Source: Bufo bufo
Lineage: Eukaryota > Chordata > Amphibia > Anura > Bufonidae
Reading direction: 5' to 3'
NCBI RefSeq assembly: GCF_905171765.1
Contig: NC_053390.1
Location: 143,796,968-143,860,967, forward strand
Length of the DNA: 64,000 nucleotides
Below are positions 22,225 through 33,260 of this stretch, piece after piece. The position numbers and the translations under genes are program-made. The number at the start of each line of letters is the position of its first letter. The stretch's first letter is position 1. Under the pieces are notes generated by a model. It saw only the letters and a program-made list of their open reading frames with translations. It searched no databases and had not been told where the DNA came from.

Positions 22225-23780
22225 CGCCAGGCCCCCTGTCGGAGGTAGTCTGTCTCTTTTTGCACATCAGTGGCAGGAGATCTCAGACAGCACCTGGACA
22301 AACTCGGTGATAAGTGAAGGTCTAAAATTAAACTTTCAGAGCATTCCAGAGGGGAGGTTTGTGGTCACAGATTACCGGTCAGATCCCACAAAGCAGTCAG
22401 CTATCATTACAGAGGTCTTTTCCCTAATAGAGAAAAGAGTGTTGATAAAGGTCCCAGAGCAGGAAGTGACAAAAGGATTTTACTCTCCCCTATTCCTTGT
22501 CAAAAAACTAAATGGTTCATTCCGGACCATAATAAACTTAAAATGCTTAAATCAGTATCTGGTGTACGAGAGGTTTCGTATGGAGTCCATCAGGTCAGCA
22601 GTGAGCAATCTTTTTCCGGACTGCTTTATGGCCACAGTAGACCTGAGGGATGCTTATTACCATGTCCCTATCTATCCCAGCCATCAAAACTTTCTGAGGG
22701 TAGCAGTCCAATCAGGGCAGGAAGTTCTTCATCTTCAGTTTCAGGCCCTACCCTTTCGGCTTACACAGGCTCCGAGGGTGTTCACAAAGATCGTTTCAGA
22801 GATGATGGCTCACATGAGAGAGAAAAAGATAGTCATTATACCTTACCTGGATGACTTTCTTCTCGTGTCTCAATCGTATCAGGCTCTTCAGAGGCAGATT
22901 GCCTGGTTGAAGGAGGTTCTAAAAAAACTAGGTTGGGAGATAAATCTAGAAAAGTCCAGTTTACGTCCAAGCCAGAGCTGCAGCTTCCTAGGGATGATTC
23001 TAGACTCCAGAGCCCAGAAATGTCTATTGCCCCTTCAGAAGGTCTTACTAATCAAGTCCAGAGTCCATCAGATTCACTCGCGCCCATCTGTCACCCTAAG
23101 AGAAGCCATGTCTGTTTTGGGTCTCATGACGGCTGCGATTCCCGGAGTGGAATCGGCCCAATATCCTTCAAGAACTCTACAGCTTCAGATTCTGCAAGAA
23201 TGGGACAGATATATACTCTCTCTAGACTCCGAGATCTCTCTATCCCCTCAGACTCCGAGCTCCTTGAGGTGGTAAAAGGATTTACAAAATCCGTGGATCA
23301 GAGAAGCGGTTCTTCCTTTGACTACAGATGCCAGTCCATCCGGTTGGGGAGCCCATGTGGAGTCCCTTCTGTTGCAAGGGAGCTGGGACAGCAGAGTTTT
23401 ATCCCAGTCTCACAATTTCAGGGAGTTAAATGCGATCAGGCTAGCTCTGAAACAGAGCCTTCCCGTTATCAGGGGGAAGAAATGTAAAGATCTACTTGGA
23501 CAACACGACAGCTGTAGCCTATATCAATCGGCAGGAAGGTACGAGGTCTCAGGGCCTCATGTCTCTCACCCATCAGATATTCAATCTGGCAGTAGCTTCT
23601 CTATCTTCTCATTCTGCGGTGCATCTAAAAGGCTCGGACAATGTGAAAGCAGACTTCCTCAGTCGTCATCATCTAAGCCAGGGAGAGTGGTCCCTAGATC
23701 AGAGGGTTTCAACCAGGTCACAGCATTATGGGGGATTCCGGAGAATGATCTCTTTGCCACCAGATCAAACAGAAAGGTAG
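22199..23780 (+). pseudogene. DIRS reverse transcriptase and RNase H, broken
   Basis: The reverse transcriptase region 22199-23275 includes FYSPLFLVKKLNGSFRTIIN, TVDLRDAYYHVPI and the catalytic PYLDDFLLVS. A stop at about 23273, just after SSLRW, interrupts it. The same frame resumes with TTDASPSGWGAH, the first RNase H aspartate region. A further frameshift at about 23485 moves the reading to LDNTTAVAYINRQ and the DNVKADFLSR end of RNase H. Everything needed for reverse transcription is recognisable but not in one frame. Confidence 0.85.
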
Positions 23781-23881
23781 AAGTTTTCTATTCCCTATCT
23801 CCAGGAGAACATCCAAAAGCAGTGGACACATTGACTTAATCTTGGAGGCAGGGCCTTCTTTATGCCTTTCTCCCCCTAAAG

Positions 23882-26454
23882 ATGTTACCGAGGGTGCTCA
23901 AAAAGATCAGAGAGGAGGAAGCCATGGTAATAGTTTATAGCCTACTTCTGGCCGAGAAGAGTCTGGTTCTTCTGGCTCAGCTCAATGTCAATTGCAACCC
24001 CATGGGTGCTTCCGGAGTCTCAGGAGCTTCTCTCTCAGGGTCTAGTCTTTCACCCAGAAGTAAGAAATCTACACCTGACTGCTTGGCTCTTGAAAGGGAG
24101 ATTTTAAAAAGAAGAGGTCTTTTTGATGAGGTAGTTAACACTCTGTTGGCCAGTCGAAAGAGGGTTACTTCTGAAATCTATCTTAGAGTCTGGAAGACCT
24201 TTTTAAGATTCGCCAATAGACCTGTGGATGTGTTAGAGGTTCCTGACATTCCGCTAGTGCTAGAATTCTTAAAGGAAGGTTGGAAGAGAAAGCTCAGGCC
24301 TAGTACTTTTAAAGGTCCAAATATCTGCTTTGAGTGCATTGTTTGAGTTTAGACTAGCAGAGCATCCCTGGATCAAGAGATTTGTTACAGCTGTGTCCAA
24401 GTTATCCCCTGTCTCTAAGGTCAGAACCCCTCCTTGGGATTTAAACTTGGTCCTTTCTACTCTCTCTTCTGAACCCTTTGAGCCGATTGATGGTATCTCC
24501 CCAAAGATGCTCTCCCTAAAGCTTGCTTTCCTGCTTGCCATTACCTCGGCTAGTAGAGTTAGTGAGATCAGTGCACTCTCTGCTGTCCCCCCCCCCTCCC
24601 ATTTGGTAATCTTGATCGGGTAGTGATTTCTCCTGATCCTTCTTTTTTACCAAAGGTCTCTTCTCATTTTCTCTGCTCTCAGGATATAGTGCCTCCCCTA
24701 AGAATGAGAAAGAATCAGAATTCCATTGCCTAGACGTTAGGAGGTGTATTTTACAATATCTGAAGGTTACTGTCACGGCCTTTGGTTTGCGCTGTGACAC
24801 TGTTGCCACACTTGCGGTTGCCCGCTGCAAAGTGTTGCTGTGAGAGCATGCGGTGGCAGTGTCTCGGCCCTCTGAGTGATTGCCGTGACATGGTTGCCAC
24901 GCATGCTGTCGCCGGTGGTAAACGTATGGTTTTGTATGCTTGTGTATGCACTTCACCTTTAAGTTGTAGCCTCCCTCTGTCTGGTGCTGTAAGGGTTAAC
25001 TCCCTGACTGGGTGTGGTCACTTGTGCTTCTTATACCTGTGGCTTTAGGCTAGGAGTCAGTGGTACTCCAGCCTTGGTGTGTGCTGGAGTTATGCTCTGT
25101 CTGGTTGTTCCATCTTCCAGTGAGAGCCACCCTTGTGGTCATCAATGGCATCCCAGTGTCTCCTTCCCTTCCTGTCCCTATTTGTATGGAGTGGGTTATG
25201 TTCCGGGTGTTGAATGTCTTGTGTTGTGTTACATGGCTGGTGATGTTTGGTGTCTAGCATGTTTGCTAGACATTCCTCTGTCTCGTGTTATTGCAGCTAT
25301 GGGTGTCCTGGGTTCCTGTGTGGTTTGTGGTGTGTGCTGTATCCTTTAATGTTGGTGTGGACAGCAGCACTAGTGCACGGGTTCCAGTCAGTGTGTCTGT
25401 GGCAGGTAAGTGTGTTATTGATTTTGCTTGTTCCCCTCTCCTTGCAGCCTGGCCTCAGATAGAGACTCCTGTTCCTCCATGACTGGGATGAACAGGTCGT
25501 CTCTTCCCTGCTGCTTGATGAGGGATTACCAGGGCGACTTAGGGTCTTTAGGAATCCTGAGTATGAGTTGTCCTACCATCGGGGTCCGCTCATACGGTGA
25601 GGAGTGAGGGAGAGGATTAGGGACGCTGTAGGAGGTGACCGGCTCCCGTTTTACTCCTTTTGGCCAGGCTGATCCCCTTTTTACCCTTTGACACCGCACG
25701 GTGGGGGGTTTCCCCCACTCCCCACCGTGACAGTATGACCACAAGGGTGGCCCTCACTGGACAGATGGAACACCCTGGACTGGAGCAGAGCTCCAGCACC
25801 AACCAAGGCTGGAGTACCACTGACTCCTGGCCTAAAGCCACAGGTATAAGAAGCACAAGTGACCACACCCAGTCAGGGAGTTAACCCTTAGAGCACCAGA
25901 CAGAGGGAGGCTACAACTTAAAGGTGAAGTGCATACACACGCATACAAAACCATACGTTTACCACCGGCAACAGCATGCGTGGCAACCATGTCACGGCAA
26001 TCACCCAGAAGGCCGAGACACTCGCAACGCATGCTCTCACAGCAACACATTGCCGCGGGCAACCGCAAGTGTGGCAACAGTGTCACAGCGCAAACCAAAG
26101 GCCGTGACAGTTACTCAGCCTTGGATGGCCTGCTCTCGTCTGTTGCTTTTATTTCAGGGAGCTAGGAAGGGTTCCGCTGCCTCTTCTCAGTCTATTGCTA
26201 GGTGGATCAGACAGGCCATTTCCTTAGCTTACTCTTCTAAGGGAATAGTTTTGCCCTCAGTGTTTGGGGCTCACTCTACAAGATCAGTCTCCACGTCATG
26301 GGCAGAGAGAGCTTCAGCTTCAATTGAGCAGATTTGTAGAGCAGCTACCTGGAGTTCTCCTCATACTTTTTTTAGGCACTATAGGCTACAGCTACCCTCC
26401 AATGAAGGTCTTTCCTTTGGCCGTAAGGTGCTGCAGGCTGTGGTCCTGCCCTAG
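23882..26454 (+). pseudogene. DIRS tyrosine recombinase, frameshifted and split by an insertion
   Basis: The N-terminal core-binding part (about 24080-24325) contains LASRKRVTSEIYLRVW. A frameshift near 24325 leads into SALFEFRLAEHPWIKRF and the first catalytic arginine region LLAITSASRVSEISAL (about 24530-24580). A foldback element at 24770-26110 then interrupts the gene. After it come AHSTRSVSTSWA (His/Arg pair) and SPHTFFRHYRL, with the presumed tyrosine nucleophile, ending at 26454. Such recombinases integrate the circular DNA made by DIRS elements, which is why these elements lack target duplications. Confidence 0.85.
24770..26110. mobile_element. Foldback DNA element inside the DIRS recombinase gene
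   Basis: It is 1,341 bp, with perfect inverted ends 'ctgtcacggcctttggtttg' and complementary arms of about 370 bp (24770-25140 against 25740-26110). It is flanked by the 3-bp repeat tta at 24767-24769 and 26111-26113. A TTA duplication suggests a Harbinger/PIF-like mobiliser, though the superfamily is inference. The central 600 bp has no credible ORF, so it is nonautonomous. The frames along both arms are shadows. Confidence 0.85.
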
Positions 26455-26944
26455 ATAGAATTCTTGCCTATTCTCCAGGTGCTGTCATAGGCGAAAGAGA
26501 AATATTGGATTACACTTACCGATAATCGTTTTTCTTTGAGCCTATGACAGCACCCGGTTAATTCCCATTCCAAAAAAAAGAAAAAAAAGGGAGGAAGCAT
26601 TTACAAAAAAAAAAAAATTATATATAAAATTATATATATATAAAAAAAAGAAGGTGTTATGTTTCTTAGTTCTTGAGAAAGGACTGGAGGTAAAGGGGAG
26701 GACCCCTCTTTTAAAAAGGCGTTCTGGTTCCTGTTTCCTATCCAGAGGAGGAGTCGGTCTCTCCAGGGGTGCTGTCATAGGCTCAAAGAAAAACGTTCAC
26801 CGGTAGGTGTAATCCAATATTTCCAAAAAGCGGGAAATACTTGGTGTGAAATTAGTTTTGAGACATAAACTGCACTAAACCTGCAGCTGCCTGTGTGATT
26901 TTAAGCTGTCATTTCTTTGGGGCAGTACTTTTTTTTTTTTTTTT

Positions 26945-27352
26945 AAAAGGGGTTGGCTCATCTCATACATCAATGGCATAGTGTTAGGTTATGCCATTAA
27001 TGTCGGCTAGGGGACCGGGGTGAGTTCCACCTCCGTGACACGCTCCTCTCCCCAAAGTAAAGGAGAGCACACCGCAGATGGAGAGCGCCCTGCGCAAGCT
27101 TGGCCAGGGCTCAGTTCACCGCTATGGGAATACTGGAAATAGCTATACTGGTGCTCGGCAATTTTCAGAACTCCCAGAGCGGTGAATGGTGATAGGTTCT
27201 GGAGAGTGAAGCAGGAGTGGAGGTTCTGGAGAAGCTGGAGGTAATCTGCAGATAGGAGTGGGCCCCAGAGGTGTGACCCACACCTTTCTGACATTGATGG
27301 CATATTCTTGCAATATGCCATGAAAATGTGAGATGAGAGAAACCCTTTAAGT
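26945..27352. mobile_element. T2-type MITE, 'ggcatattc' family
   Basis: The left end is 'aaaaggggttggctcatctc' and the right end 'gagatgagagaaacccttta'; 'atcaatggcata' and 'tgatggcatatt' are mirrored further in. A decayed fragment of the same family is near 30285-30350. No coding capacity. Confidence 0.7.
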
Positions 27353-27827
27353 ATTGTATATTTTGTGTTGTTTAAAACATAGACAGTATGTAGAGAACAT
27401 AAAGTCAGTAAAGCCTGTCCTGAGTCGTTTTCGAATGGCATTATGCTTTTATTTCAGAAAACAATAAATGACAAATAAGTTTTTAAATAATTTAAGTGCT
27501 TTGTAACATCAGTGCAAATTACTTCCTTATGAGTGGGTGTTGTTGCTTAACAACTGTTATAAAATGATCTATTTCTTCATATTAAGTGCAGGATCTCAGA
27601 AACACAAACATGTCTTTTAAAAAGATTTTGCCTATTTTTAACCTCTTGCTTACGTACATGTAAATTATGACAGTATGACCTTTGTCCCCACGGATATAAG
27701 CAGCTGCAAGAGGGCCCTGACAGCAATTTGTCTCCCTCCCCCAATAAAAAAAAGCGTATAGCATGCATGCTGTATATAATACTTTTTATCATATTTTATT
27801 TATCCATGTCTGTTGTGGTGGCTATAG
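27353..27827. other. Intron before exon E
   Basis: AT-rich, no gene or clear repeat. Confidence 0.4.
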
Positions 27828-27934
27828 GTGCGTCAGAGTGGCAGCTGCTGGAACGTCAGCTTAAAGAGAAAATGAACGATGCTAAAGAAGTAGCACATGT
27901 GTCCCACATAGTACAAAGTTTGTTAAACAAACCA
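27828..27934 (+). CDS. rhobtb3: rhobtb3 exon E: end of first BTB and inter-BTB linker
   Basis: The acceptor is tggctatag and the donor gtaagt. The exon enters in phase 1 and leaves in phase 0, encoding 35 residues. The product is charged and helical (WQLLERQLKEKMNDAKEV, then VQSLLNKP). It matches the position and the W-x-x-L-E pattern of the helix that follows the first BTB in RHOBTB3. Conservation is lower than in exons D and G, as expected for a linker. Confidence 0.85.
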
Positions 27935-28507
27935 GTAAGTGTTTATTTCGTTTTCTTCTTCGCTTCCTCATACTTTCCATGATCTCACATTTAATCCACA
28001 TCTTTTTATAGCTACCCTGGAATTTAAATGACAGTGTAAAATGTCATAAAGACAGTTCATGTGTTTATGTTTTATGGGAGAAAAAATCACTATGAGAAAT
28101 GGACAACCTTTCTCCTAATTTTTATGATCTGTGTATGTATTTACATCTATGTCATGTGACTCTATATATTTTCCTGCCATTCTGTAAGGTTGTCTGTATG
28201 ATGCCATTCAGTCTGGACTGGTAGGAACTAATAAACACTCACCTTTGATGGGATTCAAATTAGCATCCTCCTGCTAACAAAAGTAGTGGTAACGAGGTTT
28301 CCTGGACCGGACACTGGAGCCTCATGAAATGCATACACCCAGACTGAAGAGTACCAGAAGATGAAGAAAATATCTCATGAGCAATAACTCATCTCTAGTA
28401 CAACTCACATATTAATTATTGCAATAATTGCATTCCATATAATGTGGGCATCGTAGGGAGTCCAAACATTACCCCCCGTTACAGCCAGCCTTCCCGCATA
28501 ATGAGAA
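27935..28507. other. Intron after exon E
   Basis: No gene recognised. The block from about 28200 onward may belong to the same repeat as the ribozyme-like fold at 28513-28564. Confidence 0.35.
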
Positions 28508-28512
28508 TCTCT

Positions 28513-28564
28513 CATATTTGGTATCAGAGCGATACGCTGATGAAATATGCGTTATTAAAACATG
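28513..28564 (+). ncRNA. Hammerhead-ribozyme-like fold, decayed
   Basis: The order is: arm catattt (28513-28519), hairpin gtatc/gatac (28521-28535), the canonical hammerhead box ctgatga (28537-28543), a second hairpin aata/tatt (28544-28556), then aaaac and atg, which pair back to the first arm. This is the three-way layout of a hammerhead. The conserved GAAA is AAAA here and the cleavage-site base appears to be G, so it is probably inactive. Penelope-like elements are known to carry hammerheads in their terminal repeats. The element around it (about 28440-28830) is otherwise unrecognised. Confidence 0.4.
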
Positions 28565-28830
28565 TTAGGCCCGAATATCCATTAGTGTGGACGGGAAGAC
28601 ATGTTTTATGCCTGCCAGCTGAGGGATAGAGGTGGAGCACGCACCCATAATGATGGGGGGAGACTCCTCTCAGCTCCACCCTCTGCCAAAGTGGGATAAA
28701 AATGTGGGATTTGGAACCTTTCATTGACCAATTTGGGGATCCAATCAACATTGGGTTCTGTTCCACATCCTCCTGTCCCCGGAACCAGAACGGACTCTGA
28801 TCACACAATGTTTTGTGCACATTTATATAT

Positions 28831-29149
28831 GTCTCATTTCTTTTAATTTGTAAGTACTGTACCTTTTTAGTACATTACAGCACATCTTTAATGGTTTTGC
28901 CTTCTGCCCTGAATGAGCCCAGTAACCTCAATTTTTAAGTGTATGAGTGCAGCTTGTCTTATCGTGTATTTGCTGTAAGTGTGGCCTGTGCTAATGTGTG
29001 AGCCTGCTTGTGAGTGGGGTGCTGTGGGGTTTTCTATGAGTCCCTAATTAATTGGTGTATTCATTTAAATGTCATAGATGGTGGCAGTGTGTTGGGGTGC
29101 ATGAAAGGCTGTGTTGGGGTTGTGATCTAGGTTCAATCTGAGGCCTGTG
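28831..29149. other. Intron upstream of solo LTR copy 2
   Basis: G/T-rich on this strand; nothing recognised. Confidence 0.3.
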
Positions 29150-29987
29150 TGCCAAGGGCGCCTCCCCCTAGGACCCTCTATATAAATCGTGTCCCAGGTG
29201 TAGGAAATGCCGAGTGGTATAGTGCGATCCAAAATATCCCTTTATATGTGTCACAATGCTCCTACCTGGATATGGCTGGACCCCAGGCTTTGGCTCCGAA
29301 GCAATAAATAGGGGGAATAATTGAGGAATTTGAAAGAAAGATTGAGTCCATCCAGACCTTGTATGTAGTTGAACAGCAGCTTTACTTGAATAAACGTTCA
29401 TCAGAAACAGTCTTCAAGCTTTGTCTCGGTCCCAGCAGGCTTTAGCATTAAACTGGCAGGTTTGCCCAATAACTGTGCTTGCTTTCTCTTTTTCTGCTGT
29501 ACTGACAGGCTTGCTTAATACTCTGCTTCTTCTGTATGCTGCACTACACTTTGTAGTCTGACTCTTACATTATGCCAGGGAACTTTCCTCCTGGCTCCTG
29601 AGGCTTTAAGCTTTGGCCTCTATGGCCAGCAGAGCTTAGGGTGCTCTGGCTGGTGTCCAGCAGAGACGTGCCCCTGCACACCTGTCCCCTAGCAGGGGGT
29701 AAGCTAGAGTAACTTGAACTGGTCCCCACCCTTCCTGCAGGAAGTAGGACTCGCCCACTTCTCCACAGAGGGGGGTTAGAATGGAAGGTTCCATTCTATC
29801 TACATACAGCTGTGCCATGTTTGCTGCACCTGCTGGTGAACCAGGCACATTACATGTAAACAGTTACATAACAAAGTAGGAATGCACATTGTGGAGGACC
29901 TGGAATAAGTACATAAGATGACATTATATTAGCCCATTAGAGATAGTAGCAAGGTGCAGAATGGTAACACCACTCTGGGGCGTTACA
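29150..29987. mobile_element. Solo LTR, copy 2
   Basis: An 838-bp relative of the LTR at 7500-8340 in the same orientation, also beginning TG and ending CA. It is flanked by the 4-bp repeat tgtg (29146-29149 and 29988-29991). It lies between exons E and F. Divergence between the two copies is spread along their length with small indels, so they are separate insertions rather than a local duplication. Confidence 0.8.
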
Positions 29988-30503
29988 TGTGTGTAGGGGC
30001 GTGAGAGATTGACTGCATGGAATAGATCGACCCTTGGCAGTCGCACCCGGATCACGTAAGCAGCTGGTTCCCGTATGTGACAAACACATTGTGTGATCAG
30101 TTGATTTCCAACTCTTGGGACCTCCAATGATCAACAAAACAAGTAATCACTTGAATGGGACTGAGTTGCAGACGCAGTACTTGTACAGCCACATGTATGT
30201 GCTGCTGTGCCTGGATGAGCCCCAATCAGTCACTCATCTAAGAGTAGGCCATCAATGTGATTTTGCTGTGTTATGTGTAATTGAAGGGCTATTTCCATCT
30301 CATAATCTAATGGCATACTGCCAGGATATGCCATCACTTTATGATGAGTCAGAATCTGACCTGTGGGAACATCAGCAATCCCCACACAGAGGCACTCCCA
30401 TCAGGACCTAAGGTGTCTGTACAGCATATGTATGTATACTGTATATCTTACACTGTATGTGCATGTGTTCACCTCTGTAATGGAATTTCTTTGTGTTCTT
30501 TAG
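29988..30503. other. Intron before exon F
   Basis: Contains a decayed fragment of the 26945 MITE family near 30285-30350. No gene. Confidence 0.35.
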
Positions 30504-30597
30504 GATACAGGTTCCGGAAAACAACTGCCATTATGGGAATCTCTTGGATTCTTTTTTAACAACACTTCACTGTCAGATGTGATCTTCCAGGTACAAG
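30504..30597 (+). CDS. rhobtb3: rhobtb3 exon F: start of second BTB domain
   Basis: The acceptor ttctttag and a gtacag donor bound 94 nt, entering in phase 0 and leaving in phase 1. The peptide runs through PLWESLGFFFNNTSLSDVIF and Q-V-Q; S-D-V-I-F is the beginning of a BTB fold. The next coding exon is 25 kb away, so this short exon faces the largest intron of the window. The donor gtacag is weaker than the others. Confidence 0.88.
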
Positions 30598-30689
30598 GTA
30601 CAGTGATGAGTTTGCACTTTCTGTTACGTATATTGTATCTTTAAAAGGGCTTTTTACTCACAGATGAAGCCAATGTTATATTGACTGGC

Positions 30690-31330
30690 TTTTTGTGTTA
30701 ACACTACAAAATAAAACCACACTAATGCAACAAATCACATTGAATTGACCATCCTGGCCTGCCTGGGAGTTAAGATAACATTGATTACATCTGTTAAGAC
30801 ATTGATGGTAAATCACTAGGACTGTGTCTGTGTGTTCACATGAAATGCATATCCTGTAAGTATCTTCCAGCACATTCCACAGATGGCTAATGGGACTGAG
30901 ATCTGGAGAATTTGAGGTCAACATCTTGAGCTCTTTGTTATTGTCCTCCACCATTCCTGAACATTTTTTCCAGTATGGCAGCATTATTAAAATAGGCCAC
31001 TGCCCCTGGGAAATCCCTTTGCCATGATTTGGTACACTTAGCTTACAATAATTTTTATGTAGGTGTATGTGTCAAAGTAACATTCGCTTGAATGCCAGGA
31101 CCCAAGGACCCATTCTCAGGAGAACATTGCTAGAGCATCACACATTGTGATCGTAGTGCATCCTGGTGCCATCTCTTCCACATGTAAGCGACACACACTC
31201 AGCTGTTCTTCCTTACTATTTTGGTAAGTAGTAATTAGAAACACCATACAAGACCTGCCATTTTGGAGATGCTCTGACCTGGTTGTCTACCTATCATAGT
31301 TTGGCCCTTGTCAGAGTTGCTCAGATACTT
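30690..31330 (-). pseudogene. Tc1/mariner-superfamily transposase relic
   Basis: On the minus strand 30890-30920 encodes SPDLSPISHLWNVLE, which resembles the last catalytic region (P-D-L-x-P-I-E-x-x-W) of Tc1-like transposases; the Glu is lost. The remainder, with text such as 'gcatcctggtgccat' and 'agcatcacaca', is heavily broken, with no frame longer than about 100 codons. I cannot find terminal repeats. Confidence 0.5.
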
Positions 31331-32373
31331 ACTGTTCACACGGGCGAGAATTCCGCATGGGTGCAATGCGTGAGGTGAACGCATTGCACCTGCACTGAAT
31401 CCGGACCCATTCACTTCAATGGGGCTGTTCACATGAGCGGTGACTTTCACGCATCACTTGTGCATTGCGTCAAAATCGCAGCATGTTCTATATTCTGCGT
31501 TTTTCATGCAACGCAGGCGCCATAGAAATGAATGGGTCTGCATGAAAATCGCAAGCATCCGCAAGCAAGTGCGGGTGCGGTGCGATTTTCACGCATGGTT
31601 ACTAGGAGATGATAGGGATGAAAGCAACCCCGGACCCCATTAAAGTGTATTCACTGTATTATTTTCGCTTATAACATGGTTATAAGGGAAAATAATAGCA
31701 TTCTTAATATAGAATGCTTACTAAAAATGTGGATTGAGGGGTTAAAAAAAAATAATAATTAACTCACCTTATCCATTTGATCGCGCAGCTGGCATTGTCT
31801 TCTTGCTTCTTCTTTCAGGACCTGCAAAAGGACCTTTGATGACGTAATCGCGCTCACCACGTGGTGAGCGTGGTGACATCAGCGCAGGTCCTGCTGAATA
31901 AAGATAGAAGATTTCTATTTTCATTCAGCAAGACCTGCGCTGACGTCACCACGCTCACCACGTGGTGAGAGCGATTACGTCATCAAAGGTCCTTTTGCAG
32001 GTCCTGAAAGAAGAAGCAAGAAGACGATGCCAGCTGCGCAATCAATTGGATAAGGTGAGTTAATTATTTTTTTTTAACCCCTCAATCCACTTTTAGTAAG
32101 CATTCTGTATTAAGAATGCTATTATTTTCTGTTATAACCCTGTTATAAGGGAAAATAATAAAATTAATAGAACACCTAACCCAAACTCGAACTTCAGTGA
32201 AGAAGTCCGGGTTCGGGTCTGGGTACCACATTCAGTTTTTTCTCACGCGCGTGCAAAACGCATTGCACTCGCGCGGAAAAAACTGAACATCGGAACGCAA
32301 TCGCAGTCAAAACTGACTGCAATTGCATGCCTACTCGCACAGTATCCGGGACGCCCGTGTGAAAGAGGCCTAA
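31330..32373. mobile_element. One-kb foldback element, 'gttcacacgggcg' family
   Basis: The end 'gttcacacgggcg' mirrors 'cgcccgtgtgaa', and the halves are complementary around a centre near 31905. Inner arms (about 31640-31900 against 31910-32165) are nearly perfect, with 'gacgtaatcgcgctcacca' and its mirror. 'ggtgagttaatta' occurs in the right arm, its complement in the left. No coding capacity. Confidence 0.85.
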
Positions 32374-32751
32374 CTCATTAATTTCCAGACCTCCATGTTT
32401 ATTTGCTGACTAGTACATCCCATCCCTTGACAGGCGGCATTGTAATGAGATAATCAATGTTATTCACTTCAGCCATCAGTGGTTTCAATTTTATGGCTGA
32501 TCAGTGTAAAGCTTCATTCACACATCCGTGGAACATGGTCCGTAAGATACCGCACTGGCATCCTGCTTAGTGCAGGAGCGCACTGCGTCATTTTTTGCTA
32601 TGATGCCGTGCCCTTTGTGCCGCTGCCACAGTACAGCAATACACTCGTATTTTACCACTTTTTTCCATTTATAGAGCTGACTAATATATTTATTACTAAC
32701 TTTGTAACTTGTCTATGCATTGTCTGTTTTCCACCTCTTAACCTGTTACAG

Positions 32752-33260
32752 ACACAGGGTGTAGAGGTACGCCCTGATATCCTGGCAACGGTCCTCAAGC
32801 CCGATTGTATCGTTGACTACAATCGGTATATGGGAGGAGTTGATCTCTCTGATCAAGTCCTCAAGCCATATAATGCCATGCGCAAAACCTGGGCATGGTA
32901 CAAAAAAGTTGTGGTCTACTTGATACAGTTTGCTCTTTCGTGCTGTCCTGGAGTGCTGGCAACACAGGGAAATTCCTGCAGTTCTATGAGACAGTCCTCA
33001 AGGCCCTGATCTTTTCTGACCGGGAAAGAGCAGGCCGGAGTACCTCGGGAACTTGTGGCGCCGGGTCGTCCCTGGCCAACACGTTCCAGGTGTGGTCCCC
33101 TATACTGGAAAAAAGGGACGGTCCCGAAAAAAAATGCAGAGTGTGTCACAGGAGGGGGATACGGAAGGACACCACTACTCAGTGTGACACGTGCCCCGAT
33201 CATCCGGGCCTCTGCATTGACGGTTGCTTCAGGGAGTACCACACTTCCATGGAGTACTAA
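32752..33260 (+). pseudogene. piggyBac transposase, C-terminal part (PGBD4-like)
   Basis: The first half reads VEVRPDILATVLKPDCIVDYN, then MGGVDLSDQVLKPYNAMRKT and AWYKKVVVYLIQFAL, the hallmark region around the third catalytic Asp of piggyBac transposases. After a frameshift near 32970, the frame 32895-33260 supplies the C-terminal zinc-finger: CRVCHRRGIRKDTTTQCDTC, PGLC and CF, ending at a stop. The N-terminal two thirds are absent; before 32740 the sequence is unrelated. The following 2 kb look like the element's 3' noncoding part. Confidence 0.85.

Larger units (their letters stand above)
20316..26825 (+). mobile_element. DIRS1-like tyrosine-recombinase retrotransposon
   Basis: The left end has 'gcctatgacagcacccctgg' (from 20338). 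The right end is its inverted copy ('gggtgctgtcataggc', about 26766-26781), extended by some 90 bp of complementarity. An internal complementary region at about 26476-26555 joins the complement of the left end to that of the right end, with 'tattggattacacttaccga' bridging them. This is the diagnostic DIRS architecture, thought to serve circular-DNA replication. Inside are gag-like, reverse transcriptase/RNase H and recombinase coding regions with several disabling changes and a 1,341-bp foldback insertion. Without that insertion the element is about 5.2 kb. Confidence 0.9.

Noticed and set aside
25014..25868. Mirrored Val/Cys-rich frames inside the DIRS insertion
   Set aside because: They lie on the complementary arms of the foldback element and mirror each other.
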